Positions 10,576-18,470 of a stretch of DNA of 37,119 nucleotides are shown here, piece by piece. Position 1 is the stretch's first letter. Each line of letters opens with the position of its first letter. The notes beneath the pieces were generated by a model, which was given only the letters and a program-made list of their open reading frames with translations, had not been told where the DNA came from and ran no database searches. A program made the position numbers and the translations under genes. Location of the stretch: assembly GCA_945882415.1 (NCBI GenBank), contig CAMCWC010000022.1, positions 1 through 37,119 on the forward strand, written 5' to 3'. The stretch is from Chthonomonas calidirosea (GTDB lineage: Bacteria > Armatimonadota > Fimbriimonadia > Fimbriimonadales > Fimbriimonadaceae).

Positions 10576-10917
10576 TTAGGTGAGGGCGGTGTCGCCACGC
10601 TCGCCGGTGCGGATACGGATGGCGTCTAGCACTTCGGTGACGAAGATCTTCCCGTCTCCGATTTCGCCAGTGTGAGTCGCTTTGATGATTGCGTCGATGG
10701 CGTCATCAAGCTGATCGTCGGGAACGACGACTTCGATCCTCATTTTCGGGAGGAGGTTCAGGGCATAGGTGCTTCCTCGATACTTGTCGGTTCGACCCTG
10801 TTGTCGACCGTAGCCACGAACTTGTTCACAACTCATTCCGCGAATTCCAACTTCTTCGAGTGAAGCTTTCACTTCCTCAAGTCGGTTCATCCGCACAAAC
10901 GCTTCGATGCGCTTCAC
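10576..10917 (-). CDS. glnB: P-II family nitrogen regulator
   Basis: Trimeric signalling protein that senses ATP/ADP and 2-oxoglutarate and controls nitrogen enzymes or transporters. 113 aa, GTG start, matching the family (about 112). It begins MKRIEAFVR; the T-loop is GRTDKYRGSTYALNLLPK with Tyr51, the uridylylation site of proteobacterial GlnB, and Ser49, the residue phosphorylated in cyanobacterial P-II. The B-loop region TGEIGDGKIFVTEV and C-loop IRTGERGDTAL complete the nucleotide site. glnB and glnK cannot be separated by sequence; without an adjacent amtB, GlnB is the default. A kinase gene diverges 78 bp upstream and the RAYT-like gene follows 8 bp downstream. Confidence 0.93.
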   Translation of the reverse strand: MKRIEAFVRMNRLEEVKASLEEVGIRGMSCEQVRGYGRQQGRTDKYRGSTYALNLLPKMRIEVVVPDDQLDDAIDAIIKATHTGEIGDGKIFVTEVLDAIRIRTGERGDTALT

Positions 10918-10995
10918 GGTGTAGAAGTACCAGATTCCGAAGTTTCTTGCCGCATATCACGATCCCGTGTTGTTTTTGTCGATTCGTACCGCACA

Positions 10996-12264
10996 ATGAT
11001 GCCGGAGAGATTCGACTTCATGCGCCGACTTTGGACCAGCCCGTTTCTTGTTGCAATCTCGTCGGCTGGGCTCATGATCCTCGCAGGGTTTCTCTTCGTC
11101 TTTGGCCCCGGAAATCTAAGTGGCCGATGGATTGCCGTAGCGGCGGTTTCGATGGCTCTGGTGGCTGCCCTGCGTATTCGTGCTCTCGAGAGATCAGCCG
11201 AAACCGACCAAGGCCGACTGACTTCGCAGCTCGCTACTCTGGTCGAGCAAAACGATCGATATCGCTCCACGGTGGATGCCCTTGCCGATGGACTTGATGT
11301 GGCGTTATTCGTATGCGATTCAAAGGCGAACATCGAATACGCCAATCGGCGGGCAATTGCGTTTTTCCAAGCGGAGAGCTGTCGCGGGAAAAGCTTGCTC
11401 GCGGTAAGCCTCAACCCGGAGCTGGAGCAACTGGTGAAGTCAGCCGTGATCAACGAGTTGCCGCAATCCGCCGAACTCTCCTTCCGGCACCCGGTCGAGC
11501 GGATCGGCCAGGCAAAGGCGTGGCGCGCACCCGGGGACCAGGTCTTTGTGAGCGTTTACGAAATCACCGAGCTGCGCCGGCTCGAGCGGATTCGCCAAGA
11601 CTTCGTTGCCAACGTGTCTCACGAAATGCGGACTCCGATGACGGTAATCCGAAACATGGCGGAGACGATGTTAGACGGAGACGATGCTGTGCTTCGGGAT
11701 AAGTACCTCCCGAAGATCATCAGCGAAGTTGATCGCCTCTCAACCATCTCGCAAGACCTGTTGATCCTCAGTGCCGCCGAATCGAATCCGGTTCGAAAGC
11801 AGGACTGCGATATCGTGGATGTGCTTACGAACGTTATTTGGCAGCTCACCCCCAAGGCGGCTGACAAGGGACTCAAGATTGGCTATCGAGGACCTGAGGC
11901 GTTCATGATCGAAGCGAACCCGGCGCAGATGATCCAGGTAGCGCTGAACCTGATCGATAACGCGATCAATTACACGAGTGAGGGGCACATTTCGATCAAC
12001 GTGAAGGAGAACCCTGAAACCATCGAAATCTCGGTTCAAGACACCGGAATGGGCATCCCCAGCGAGCACTTGCCGAGGATTTTTGAGCGGTTCTATCGGG
12101 TGGATAAAGCGCGAAGTCGCGCTAGTGGGGGTACCGGGCTTGGCCTCAGCATCGTGAAGCACATTATTGAAGCGCACGGCGGAAAGCTGAGCGTCCAAAG
12201 CGCGCAGAACGAAGGGTCAACCTTCATTGTTGTCTTGCCAATTGGACACCCAAGCGTTTCCTAG
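10996..12264 (+). CDS. membrane sensor histidine kinase, PhoR/WalK type
   Basis: 422-aa membrane kinase. Two transmembrane helices (about 16-37 and 45-62) with almost no periplasmic loop are followed by a PAS domain (about 90-195: DGLDVALFVCDSKANIEYANRRA), a HisKA domain with His209 in VANVSHEMRTP, and HATPase_c (NLIDNAINYTSEG, DTGMGIP, FERFYRVDKARS, GGTGLGLSIVKHI). This layout matches PhoR and WalK kinases. No response regulator lies beside it, so it is an orphan here. pstB is 5 kb away, which hints at PhoR but does not prove it. ATG at 10996 chosen, with a second ATG one codon later. The stop TAG overlaps the stop of the convergent glycosidase within a CTAG. Confidence 0.93.
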   Translation: MMPERFDFMRRLWTSPFLVAISSAGLMILAGFLFVFGPGNLSGRWIAVAAVSMALVAALRIRALERSAETDQGRLTSQLATLVEQNDRYRSTVDALADGLDVALFVCDSKANIEYANRRAIAFFQAESCRGKSLLAVSLNPELEQLVKSAVINELPQSAELSFRHPVERIGQAKAWRAPGDQVFVSVYEITELRRLERIRQDFVANVSHEMRTPMTVIRNMAETMLDGDDAVLRDKYLPKIISEVDRLSTISQDLLILSAAESNPVRKQDCDIVDVLTNVIWQLTPKAADKGLKIGYRGPEAFMIEANPAQMIQVALNLIDNAINYTSEGHISINVKENPETIEISVQDTGMGIPSEHLPRIFERFYRVDKARSRASGGTGLGLSIVKHIIEAHGGKLSVQSAQNEGSTFIVVLPIGHPSVS

Positions 12265-13718
12265 TTTTCGATGGCGAGGTAAGCGGGCTCGGACATGTTT
12301 CCGCTTCGATCTACCGCGGCGACGGCGACGGCGTCCACTTTGAGATCCTGGCCGGCGGGGAGATCGAACCGATGTTCGCCCGTGGTTCCAGAGTACGGAA
12401 CGACGGTCTTTGTCCAGTTGCCGTTAATCCGTTGCCAAAGCGCCCAGAGAATCGGTGCCTCTCCATCTCCAGCGGTCCATTTCACTTCCCCGGTTTTGCT
12501 CGCTTCCGTGATCTTTGGCGCAGGCGGTGCTTGCGCGTCGAGCCATGGAGTTGCCGGTGGGATCGCATATTCTCGGTAGACCGATCCCCGAAGTGAGCTC
12601 GTGATGTTGTTCCAGTTTCTGGAGAACGCCTTCATGCTGAAGTGCACGTTGCCAGTCGCACCGGCGCCACGGGTGATGGCGATTTGTTGCTGAACCTCGG
12701 CGGGTTTCCAGTTCCCTTCTGCCGGATTGGTTCTGGAAGTGAAGTTTCCGGGCCAGATGTGACGGCCCTGGATGTTTTGCTCCAGCCAGTAGTTCAGGAG
12801 CACGGGATAGCTCTGCGGGGTTTGAGCTACTGGCCAGTACAACTGCGGTGTGAAGTAGTCACACCAGCCTTCTCGCAGCCACTTTTCAGCGTCGGCGTAC
12901 AGCTGAGCGTACTGATCGACCCCGGCTTTGATCCCTTCTGGAATCCCCGGGCGATAGATGCCGAACGGACTGATGCCAAATTTGACCAGGGGCTTCTCGC
13001 GCTTGATCAGTTTGTAAAGGTTTTGCACGAAGTCGTCAACGTTCTTTCTTCGCCAGTCCCCACGATCCAGCTTTCCGCCACGGGTCTGATACTTCGCGTA
13101 GCTCGGTCCATCTGGGAAGTCGACTCCTTTCTCGGGATACGGATAAAAGTAGTCATCAATGTGGATTCCGTCGACGTCGTACCGCTTGAGGATGTCTGCG
13201 ACGACGGCAAGAGATCGCTTTTGGACGTCTGGCTCGCCGGGATCCATCCAGAGATATTTCCCGTAGGATTTCACCAACTCCGGCCGGGTCTTTGAAATGT
13301 GACTGCCGTGCATCGGAGCTTTTTGGGCGGGATGGAATGCTCGGTATGGATTGAGCCAAACATGGAGTTCAAGACCGCGCTTCCGGGCTTCTTGGATGGC
13401 GAACTCAAGCGGGTCATACGCTGGACTCGGGGCTTTCCCTTGCCTACCCGTGAGGTACTCCGACCACGGTTCCAGCTTCGAATTGTAAAGCGCATCGGCA
13501 GATGGCCGAACTTGGAAGATCACGGCATTGAGGCGCAATTCGTGCGACCGGTCCATGATGGCGATGAGCTCTCGCTTCTGCTGCGCGGTCGTGAGGTCTC
13601 GCTTCGATGGCCAGTCGATGTTGTCCACCGTGGCGACCCAGACACCCCGAAACTCGCGTTGGAACGGCGGCAACTCCGGCTTTTGAGTTGCAATCACGAG
13701 CAGCGGAAGGAGGGGCAT
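12261..13718 (-). CDS. GHL10-type glycoside hydrolase (DUF187) with C-terminal FnIII-like domain
   Basis: Putative TIM-barrel glycosidase. The start at 13718 is chosen because the protein then opens with hydrophobic MPLLPLLVIA and goes straight into the family signature PPFQREFRGVWVATVDNIDWPS. Longer in-frame versions only add a charged, low-quality leader overlapping the divergent gene. This gives 485 aa. Conserved GHL10 stretches include VIFQVRPSADALY, LHVWLNPYRAF, VDGIHIDDYFYPYP (candidate acidic residues), KFGISPFGIYRPG and CDYFTPQLYWP. The last 90 residues (PPAPKITEAS to AVDRSGNMSEPAYL) look like an FnIII module. The leader is short and lacks a charged n-region, so export is uncertain. 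Substrates of this family are poorly known, with cell-wall or storage glycans suspected. Confidence 0.88.
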   Translation of the reverse strand: MPLLPLLVIATQKPELPPFQREFRGVWVATVDNIDWPSKRDLTTAQQKRELIAIMDRSHELRLNAVIFQVRPSADALYNSKLEPWSEYLTGRQGKAPSPAYDPLEFAIQEARKRGLELHVWLNPYRAFHPAQKAPMHGSHISKTRPELVKSYGKYLWMDPGEPDVQKRSLAVVADILKRYDVDGIHIDDYFYPYPEKGVDFPDGPSYAKYQTRGGKLDRGDWRRKNVDDFVQNLYKLIKREKPLVKFGISPFGIYRPGIPEGIKAGVDQYAQLYADAEKWLREGWCDYFTPQLYWPVAQTPQSYPVLLNYWLEQNIQGRHIWPGNFTSRTNPAEGNWKPAEVQQQIAITRGAGATGNVHFSMKAFSRNWNNITSSLRGSVYREYAIPPATPWLDAQAPPAPKITEASKTGEVKWTAGDGEAPILWALWQRINGNWTKTVVPYSGTTGEHRFDLPAGQDLKVDAVAVAAVDRSGNMSEPAYLAIEN

Positions 13719-13799
13719 GGTTGAGTCTATCCCGATGAATCTTTGGGCGTTTGTCCCGTGGACCGCATCGAACCTAGCCGAAACGCGGTATCTCTTGCC

Positions 13800-14351
13800 A
13801 TGCCCGAAGAATTGGAGACAAACGCCAAAAACGAACTGACCGCGAGCAGCGTGACCGCCACGCTGACGCAGGTGGTGCTCCCGATGGGCCTGGTTATCGA
13901 TGAGGTCACGTTCTCGGGCAACGCGATCACGGTGCAGATGAACCCGCTGGATATCCGGGCTCCGCATCCCGCCACGGTTGTTGCCACGGTAAAGCTCACG
14001 TCGCTTGACCGATACCTAGAGACCGACGCCCCGGGAGGGCTCAGGAATTTTCACTGCGAAGGCGAGGACGGTTGGCTCTACGTTAACGCAACCAAGAAGG
14101 TCATTTTTGAGTTGGCGGTCAAGGCAAAGTGCCGCGTGAGCATTCGCGATCAGAAGGAGCTTTGGGTGGACCTGGCGAGTGTGGAGGTCATGGGTGGGGC
14201 TTCGGTGACGAACCTCGTGCAGAGTCAGCTTGCGAATCTCAATCCCCTGTTTTCGGTCGCGGAACTGCCGATCGTGGCTCGCCTCACCCACGCTGAGGTC
14301 GCGACGGATCAGATCGTCATCCGGCTGGAAGTTGGACCTCCAAACGCCTGA
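13800..14351 (+). CDS. DUF2993/LmeA-like protein
   Basis: 183 aa from the ATG at 13800; TTG 13743 and GTG 13758 are possible longer starts. The alternating-strand pattern (VTATLTQVVLPMGLVIDEVTF, ITVQMNPLDIRAPHPATVVA, SVEVMGGASVTNLVQSQLAN) recalls DUF2993/LmeA, a family with a BPI/tubular lipid-binding-like fold. LmeA of mycobacteria binds phosphatidylinositides and acts in envelope mannan biogenesis, and cyanobacterial members are uncharacterised. No signal peptide is visible with this start, so it may face the cytoplasmic side of a membrane. It is divergent from the glycosidase by 81 bp and followed 23 bp later by tRNA-Leu. The assignment is by general resemblance. Confidence 0.65.
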   Translation: MPEELETNAKNELTASSVTATLTQVVLPMGLVIDEVTFSGNAITVQMNPLDIRAPHPATVVATVKLTSLDRYLETDAPGGLRNFHCEGEDGWLYVNATKKVIFELAVKAKCRVSIRDQKELWVDLASVEVMGGASVTNLVQSQLANLNPLFSVAELPIVARLTHAEVATDQIVIRLEVGPPNA

Positions 14352-14374
14352 GCGGGTACCTTATTGGTCCGCTC

Positions 14375-14460
14375 GGGCGAGTGGCGAAATTGGTAGACGC
14401 ACTGGATTTAGGTTCCAGCGCCTAAACAGCGTGAGAGTTCGAGTCTCTCCTCGCCCACCA
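14375..14460 (+). tRNA. tRNA-Leu (UAG anticodon)
   Basis: 86 nt including the encoded CCA. Acceptor stem GGGCGAG/CTCGCCC, discriminator A, D-arm GGCGAAATTGGTAGACGC, anticodon stem-loop CTGGA-TTTAGGT-TCCAG (anticodon TAG), a class II variable arm (CGCCTAAACAGCG), and T-arm GAGAGTTCGAGTCTCTC. It reads CUA/CUN leucine codons. The stop of a minus-strand lipoprotein gene lies 2 bp beyond its 3' end. Confidence 0.97.
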
Positions 14461-14461
14461 C

Positions 14462-14803
14462 TTACTTCTTCTTAAACTGCCACTTGTCGCTGCGATTTCC
14501 GTTCTCAAGCGGGATCAGATTCCCGTCGACAAGTTCGTAGCTGGCTCCGATCAGGCCTTGACCTTTGCCGAAGTTGACTTTCGTTCCTTCCATTTTCCAG
14601 TCGGTCGATAGTAGGTTCATCCGACCCGCGTCGAGGCTGACCTTTCCGTCCGCTTTCAGCTCAAGCTCGATCTTGTCGGCCCCGGGCAGCAGCGCACGTG
14701 CTTGCGCGTCCTTGATATCAACGGTGTATCTGCCAACCGGGCTTGGGCCACCACAGCCGAGGACAATTAGGAGTGCGAGCGGGGCGAAGCGGGCAAAGTT
14801 CAC
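14462..14803 (-). CDS. small hypothetical lipoprotein, 113 aa
   Basis: Starts GTG at 14803 with a signal MNFARFAPLALLIVLGCGG. VLGC is a good lipobox with lipidation at Cys17. The mature part is about 95 residues: GRYTVDIKDAQARALLPGADKIELELKADGKVSLD, then WKMEGTKVNFGKGQ and KWQFKKK. This alternating pattern suggests a small lipocalin-like or beta-sandwich domain, similar in spirit to lipoproteins measuring scaled quantities, but I cannot name a family. It begins 9 bp after the acyltransferase stop and is probably cotranscribed with it. The stop is 2 bp from the 3' end of tRNA-Leu on the other strand. Membrane-anchored; role unknown. Confidence 0.7.
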   Translation of the reverse strand: MNFARFAPLALLIVLGCGGPSPVGRYTVDIKDAQARALLPGADKIELELKADGKVSLDAGRMNLLSTDWKMEGTKVNFGKGQGLIGASYELVDGNLIPLENGNRSDKWQFKKK

Positions 14804-14812
14804 AATCAGATT

Positions 14813-15679
14813 CTAGAGCATTTTCTTCGATGGAGCCAAATTCTGAGTCGAGGAGTCCCAGGATCGTTCGCTGGCGCCTTCCTTGATTGACTGCACCATG
14901 CTGGCGTAGATAGCCTCCGGGGTTGCCGCTTCCACTATTCGGAATCGTACTTTCACATCGACTTTTCGGTAGTAGGGCAACAGGATTTGTAGCGTTGCGG
15001 CAGCCCAATCACGGTCGGCGGGTTCTCGCAGGTATTTGAGCATGACCGCTCGATTGGCCCGCTCGGAAATGACGCCTTCCACGAATCCGGTCACGAGGGT
15101 CACGCCCGGAAGCCGAGCAGCCAGCTTCGCAACGCTCGGAGACCACGTGTCCAAACTGCAGATTCCGTCTTTGCGTAGGCGCATGTCCGGTTCAATTCTT
15201 CCCGCCGGAAAGGTTAACAAACTGCCTCCCGCCTTGAGATGCGAAATAGCTTCTCGAATGGCTTCCGTTGAGTGAGGCTGAACGAGGATCAAGTGCTTCT
15301 GAATATTCGGCAAGTGCCGAAGGAGTTCACGTTCTGCGGCAATGATCTTCAGGTCTTCCCGACCAATCGCCGTCCAGACCGCCATCGCATCCGTCATTCC
15401 GGGATGGTTGCAGGCTACGATCAGGGGCCCAGACTTCTGTAGTTCCTTGGCGCCGGTGATTGTCACGGATCGAGTGAACCGATCGAGAATGAACTGTCCG
15501 GACGCGACTAAGCCGTGTTCGAGAACGCAAGCATCGAACTCGCGCAGAAGGCGCGCAAATCGCGTTGCAGGCAGTCCCGCAAGGCGACGCCAAGGTCCCA
15601 CTATGCTAGATAGCTTGAACGCTCGCAGGAGATCGTCGACGCAGAGCTCGGTTAAGGCGTCGGCGTTGCGATCGAACAT
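14813..15679 (-). CDS. PlsC-like phospholipid/glycerol acyltransferase
   Basis: Membrane-associated acyltransferase of the LPLAT superfamily, transferring acyl groups from acyl-CoA or acyl-ACP to a glycerophosphate-like acceptor. 288 aa from the ATG at 15679. A GTG at 15730 is possible but would leave only 15 bp to the divergent GH26 start. Motif I (Hx4D) is NHPGMTDA, with His92 and Asp97 in this numbering. The FPAGRIEP segment corresponds to motif III (FPEGTRS-like), with a relaxed Arg/Glu pattern. LTFPAG and PGVTLVTGF fit the phosphate-binding and motif IV regions. No transmembrane helix is obvious. It precedes a small lipoprotein gene by 9 bp. The exact acceptor is unknown. Confidence 0.83.
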   Translation of the reverse strand: MFDRNADALTELCVDDLLRAFKLSSIVGPWRRLAGLPATRFARLLREFDACVLEHGLVASGQFILDRFTRSVTITGAKELQKSGPLIVACNHPGMTDAMAVWTAIGREDLKIIAAERELLRHLPNIQKHLILVQPHSTEAIREAISHLKAGGSLLTFPAGRIEPDMRLRKDGICSLDTWSPSVAKLAARLPGVTLVTGFVEGVISERANRAVMLKYLREPADRDWAAATLQILLPYYRKVDVKVRFRIVEAATPEAIYASMVQSIKEGASERSWDSSTQNLAPSKKML

Positions 15680-15745
15680 AACCTTACATACCGCCAGATT
15701 CTGCGTAGCGTTGCCCCAAACGCCAATCACGGGAATACTGCAACC

Positions 15746-16675
15746 ATGAGCGCGCGCCTTCCTGTATCACCGAATCCGTCCGTCGGAGCGGTGGAGTTAC
15801 TCAACTATCTGTATGAGATCAACGGAAAGGCAACGTTGTCTGGCCAACATAACCAGCTGTACAACATGTCGAACGAGTCAGCGGCGATTCAGACCCTCAC
15901 CGGAAAGTACCCAAAGGTTTGGGGCGGCGAATGGGGATTTTCGGACGAGCGGCACGATATCGACAACATTGCGTACCGCCCGAAGTTGATGAGCGAGATT
16001 CGGCGGCACCATGCAATGGGCGGCATTGTCGTGATCACCTACCACCAGGCTGATCCGCGCGTTGGAGAACCCTGCGACTTCGATCCGGGCGTCATTGGCA
16101 ACCTGACGGACCCAGAATGGGACGAGCTTTTCGACTCCGGCTCGAAGCTTCACGCCGTTTGGCTAGAGCACGTGGACCGTTTGGCAGAAGCATTCATAGA
16201 GCTGCAGGCCGAAGGGATCCCGATCATTTTTCGGCCGTACCATGAGATGAACGGCGGTTGGTTCTGGTGGGGCGGCGATGCTCCCCGATTCTTGCTTCTG
16301 TGGAAAATGATCTTTGACCGATACGTCGGTCATCACGGGCTGACAAACTTGCTTTGGGCTTGGAACCCGGATAAGCCATGGCCAGGTGTCGAAGAGTTTT
16401 ATCCTGGTCATGAAACGGTGGATCTGCTTGGGACCGACATTTATCCGGGGCAAGACCGAGATGAGACCTATCCGCAAGAGTGGTACGAGAGGATGAAAGG
16501 TCTCGCGGAAGGTCGTCCCCTTGCGCTTTCGGAGAACTCAGAGCTACCGACTGCGGCCGATCTCGAACGCCAACCTTGGGCGTATTTCATGGGCTGGGAC
16601 AACTTAACGCTGAAGGCAAACTCGGAAGATGCCATCCGGGCGACGTACTCCGCATCTAGGGTTATTTCGATCTAA
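15746..16675 (+). CDS. GH26 family glycoside hydrolase (beta-mannanase-like)
   Basis: Retaining TIM-barrel hydrolase, 309 aa; GH26 members cleave beta-1,4-mannan or related glucans. The acid/base is Glu167 in IFRPYHEMNGGWFWWG, a strong GH26 signature. The likely nucleophile is Glu263 in LALSENSEL. Other family stretches are LSGQHNQ near the N-terminus, VVITYHQADP, LLWAWNPDKPWPG and LLGTDIYPGQD. There is no signal peptide from the ATG at 15746, so the enzyme should act in the cytoplasm or leave by a non-Sec route; most mannanases are exported. It is divergent from the acyltransferase. The 219-bp region after it, before gspE, holds two short hairpins and no gene. Confidence 0.92.
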   Translation: MSARLPVSPNPSVGAVELLNYLYEINGKATLSGQHNQLYNMSNESAAIQTLTGKYPKVWGGEWGFSDERHDIDNIAYRPKLMSEIRRHHAMGGIVVITYHQADPRVGEPCDFDPGVIGNLTDPEWDELFDSGSKLHAVWLEHVDRLAEAFIELQAEGIPIIFRPYHEMNGGWFWWGGDAPRFLLLWKMIFDRYVGHHGLTNLLWAWNPDKPWPGVEEFYPGHETVDLLGTDIYPGQDRDETYPQEWYERMKGLAEGRPLALSENSELPTAADLERQPWAYFMGWDNLTLKANSEDAIRATYSASRVISI

Positions 16676-16691
16676 TTCAGCCGCCCGACCA

Positions 16692-16724
16692 CCCCTTCGT
16701 TAAGGGGAGGTTATCGTGAACCTC
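16692..16724. other. two abutting hairpins between GH26 and gspE
   Basis: CCCCTT-CGTT-AAGGGG (16692-16707) is followed without a gap by GAGGTT-ATCGTG-AACCTC (16707-16724, sharing one G). No U-tract follows, so an intrinsic terminator is not convincing; leader or operator structure for the secretion operon is possible. The rest of 16676-16894 contains an AT-rich TAGATAAT near 16790 that could be a -10, but no matching -35 is clear. Confidence 0.4.
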
Positions 16725-16894
16725 AATTGTTCCTGAAGGCCGAGCTTTTCGGAACATCCCAGCCGTCTTGTTCGTACTACGGGCTAGATAATTTGCGTCT
16801 CCTGATTATTCGGTGAACAAATCACCCGCTTCTTCGTCAAAGCCAGCTTCGATCTGTCACGATCTAATCGCTCCAATTCCGCATCTCTTGACTC

Positions 16895-18469
16895 ATGAGC
16901 CTGAACCTTCCCTTACGTTCCCAACCCGAATCGCCTGAGATTGCGAGCAACGGACTCGAGTTTGTTGACCTGAATCTCGTCAAGCCAGAACACGACGCAA
17001 TGGCTTTGGCCCCGGGAGATTTCGCGCTCAAGAATCAGCTTCTCCCCTTGGCCTTGGATGGAGAAACGCTGGTGGTGGCCATGCCGAGCCTGCTTTCGCT
17101 GCCGGCAGTTGATGATCTCAGCATTTTGGTGCAGCGCCCAGTTCAAGCGGTACTCGCCGATCCGAACCTCATCAAGCTCAAGATCGAGGAGTTCTTCCTA
17201 GAGCGGATTCTGAGCCAGTTGCCCGGAGAAGAATCCGGCATTGCCGAGCTTGACGACAGCACAGACCTTGCTGACCTCACTAAGATGGCCGGTGAAACGG
17301 CCGTCGTCCAGATGGCCAACCTGATTTTTGCGCAAGCGGTTCGCGACGGGGCTTCGGACATTCACATTGAGCCGTACGAGCGCGAAGTCAAGGTTCGATA
17401 CCGCGTGGACGGCATGCTGATGGACATGATGCGGCCACCGAAGCGGATGCACGCCGCCTTGGTTTCGCGACTGAAGATTCTTGGCGAGATGAACATCGCC
17501 GAGCGCCGACTACCGCAGGACGGACGAATTAAGGTCACGATCGCCGGACGCCAGATAGACGTTCGCGTGAGCATCGTTCCGACCGTCTACGGCGAGCGCG
17601 CGGTCATGCGAATTCTGGACAAGGGCACGGCGATGCTCGGTCTGGAAGAACTTGGAATGCAGACCGACGTTCTTACCAAATACCGAAAGCTGATCGATAT
17701 TCCTTACGGAATCATCCTCGCGACGGGTCCTACCGGATCTGGTAAGTCGACTTCCCTTTACGCTTCTCTTCAGGAAATCTGGAGCCCGACCACGAACATC
17801 CTCACCATTGAGGATCCGGTCGAGTATCAGGTTCCGGGCATTAGTCAGATTCAGGTTCGGTCGGCGATTGGACTCACTTTCGCCTCAGGACTCCGATCCA
17901 TTGTTCGTCAGGACCCTGACGTCATCATGGTTGGTGAAATCCGCGACCAAGAAACGGCCGACATCGCGATCAACGCGGCACTTACCGGTCACTTGGTCTT
18001 CAGCACCTTGCACACCAACGACGCCGCCGGTGCGACCACGCGATTGCTCGATATGGGCGTTGAGCCATACCTTGTTGCCTCATCGCTGATGGGTGTTATC
18101 GCCCAGCGACTTTTGCGCCGAGTTTGTTCCAACTGTGCCGAGGAGTACATGCCTCGCCAGGAATCGCTCGAAGCAGTGAATATCGACCCAAGCAACATCC
18201 CGGCTGGCTCGGTTTTCCGACGAGGCGTTGGTTGCGATAAGTGCAACCAGACCGGATACAAGGGTCGACAAGGTTTGTACGAATTGCTCCTTATCGACGA
18301 AGAGATTCGCCGAATGACGGTCGCCCGACAATCCTCAAACGCGATCAAGTCGTACGCCATCAAGACCCAAAATATGCGGACCTTGCTGGGCGAAGGAAGT
18401 CTGGCCGTGTTGGCCGGAAAGACGACGCCGGAAGAAGTGATGCGCGTCTGCCACCGAGACGAGTTCTAA
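16895..18469 (+). CDS. gspE: type II secretion system ATPase GspE
   Basis: Cytoplasmic hexameric ATPase that powers pseudopilus assembly, 524 aa. The N1E-type domain (about 20-110) is followed by the conserved VVQMANLIFAQAVRDGASDIHIEP segment. Walker A is GPTGSGKST at 278-286; Walker B and catalytic Glu are in DPDVIMVGEIRDQETADIA; the His box is GHLVFSTLHTNDA. A tetracysteine Zn site is intact: Cys411-x2-Cys414 and Cys447-x2-Cys450. That Zn motif and the downstream gene set favour GspE over PilB, although the two are close. It is the first gene of the operon; gspF starts one base after its stop. No Shine-Dalgarno is evident ahead of the ATG at 16895. Confidence 0.95.
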   Translation: MSLNLPLRSQPESPEIASNGLEFVDLNLVKPEHDAMALAPGDFALKNQLLPLALDGETLVVAMPSLLSLPAVDDLSILVQRPVQAVLADPNLIKLKIEEFFLERILSQLPGEESGIAELDDSTDLADLTKMAGETAVVQMANLIFAQAVRDGASDIHIEPYEREVKVRYRVDGMLMDMMRPPKRMHAALVSRLKILGEMNIAERRLPQDGRIKVTIAGRQIDVRVSIVPTVYGERAVMRILDKGTAMLGLEELGMQTDVLTKYRKLIDIPYGIILATGPTGSGKSTSLYASLQEIWSPTTNILTIEDPVEYQVPGISQIQVRSAIGLTFASGLRSIVRQDPDVIMVGEIRDQETADIAINAALTGHLVFSTLHTNDAAGATTRLLDMGVEPYLVASSLMGVIAQRLLRRVCSNCAEEYMPRQESLEAVNIDPSNIPAGSVFRRGVGCDKCNQTGYKGRQGLYELLLIDEEIRRMTVARQSSNAIKSYAIKTQNMRTLLGEGSLAVLAGKTTPEEVMRVCHRDEF

Positions 18470-18470
18470 G

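Noticed and set aside
12261-12264. Overlapping convergent stop codons in CTAG as a functional element
   Set aside because: Two convergent genes sharing a CTAG (also nearly so at 30003-30006) is compact packing, not evidence of regulation.
16692-16724. Rho-independent terminator of GH26
   Set aside because: Stable stems exist but no U-tract follows, so it is listed only as hairpins.
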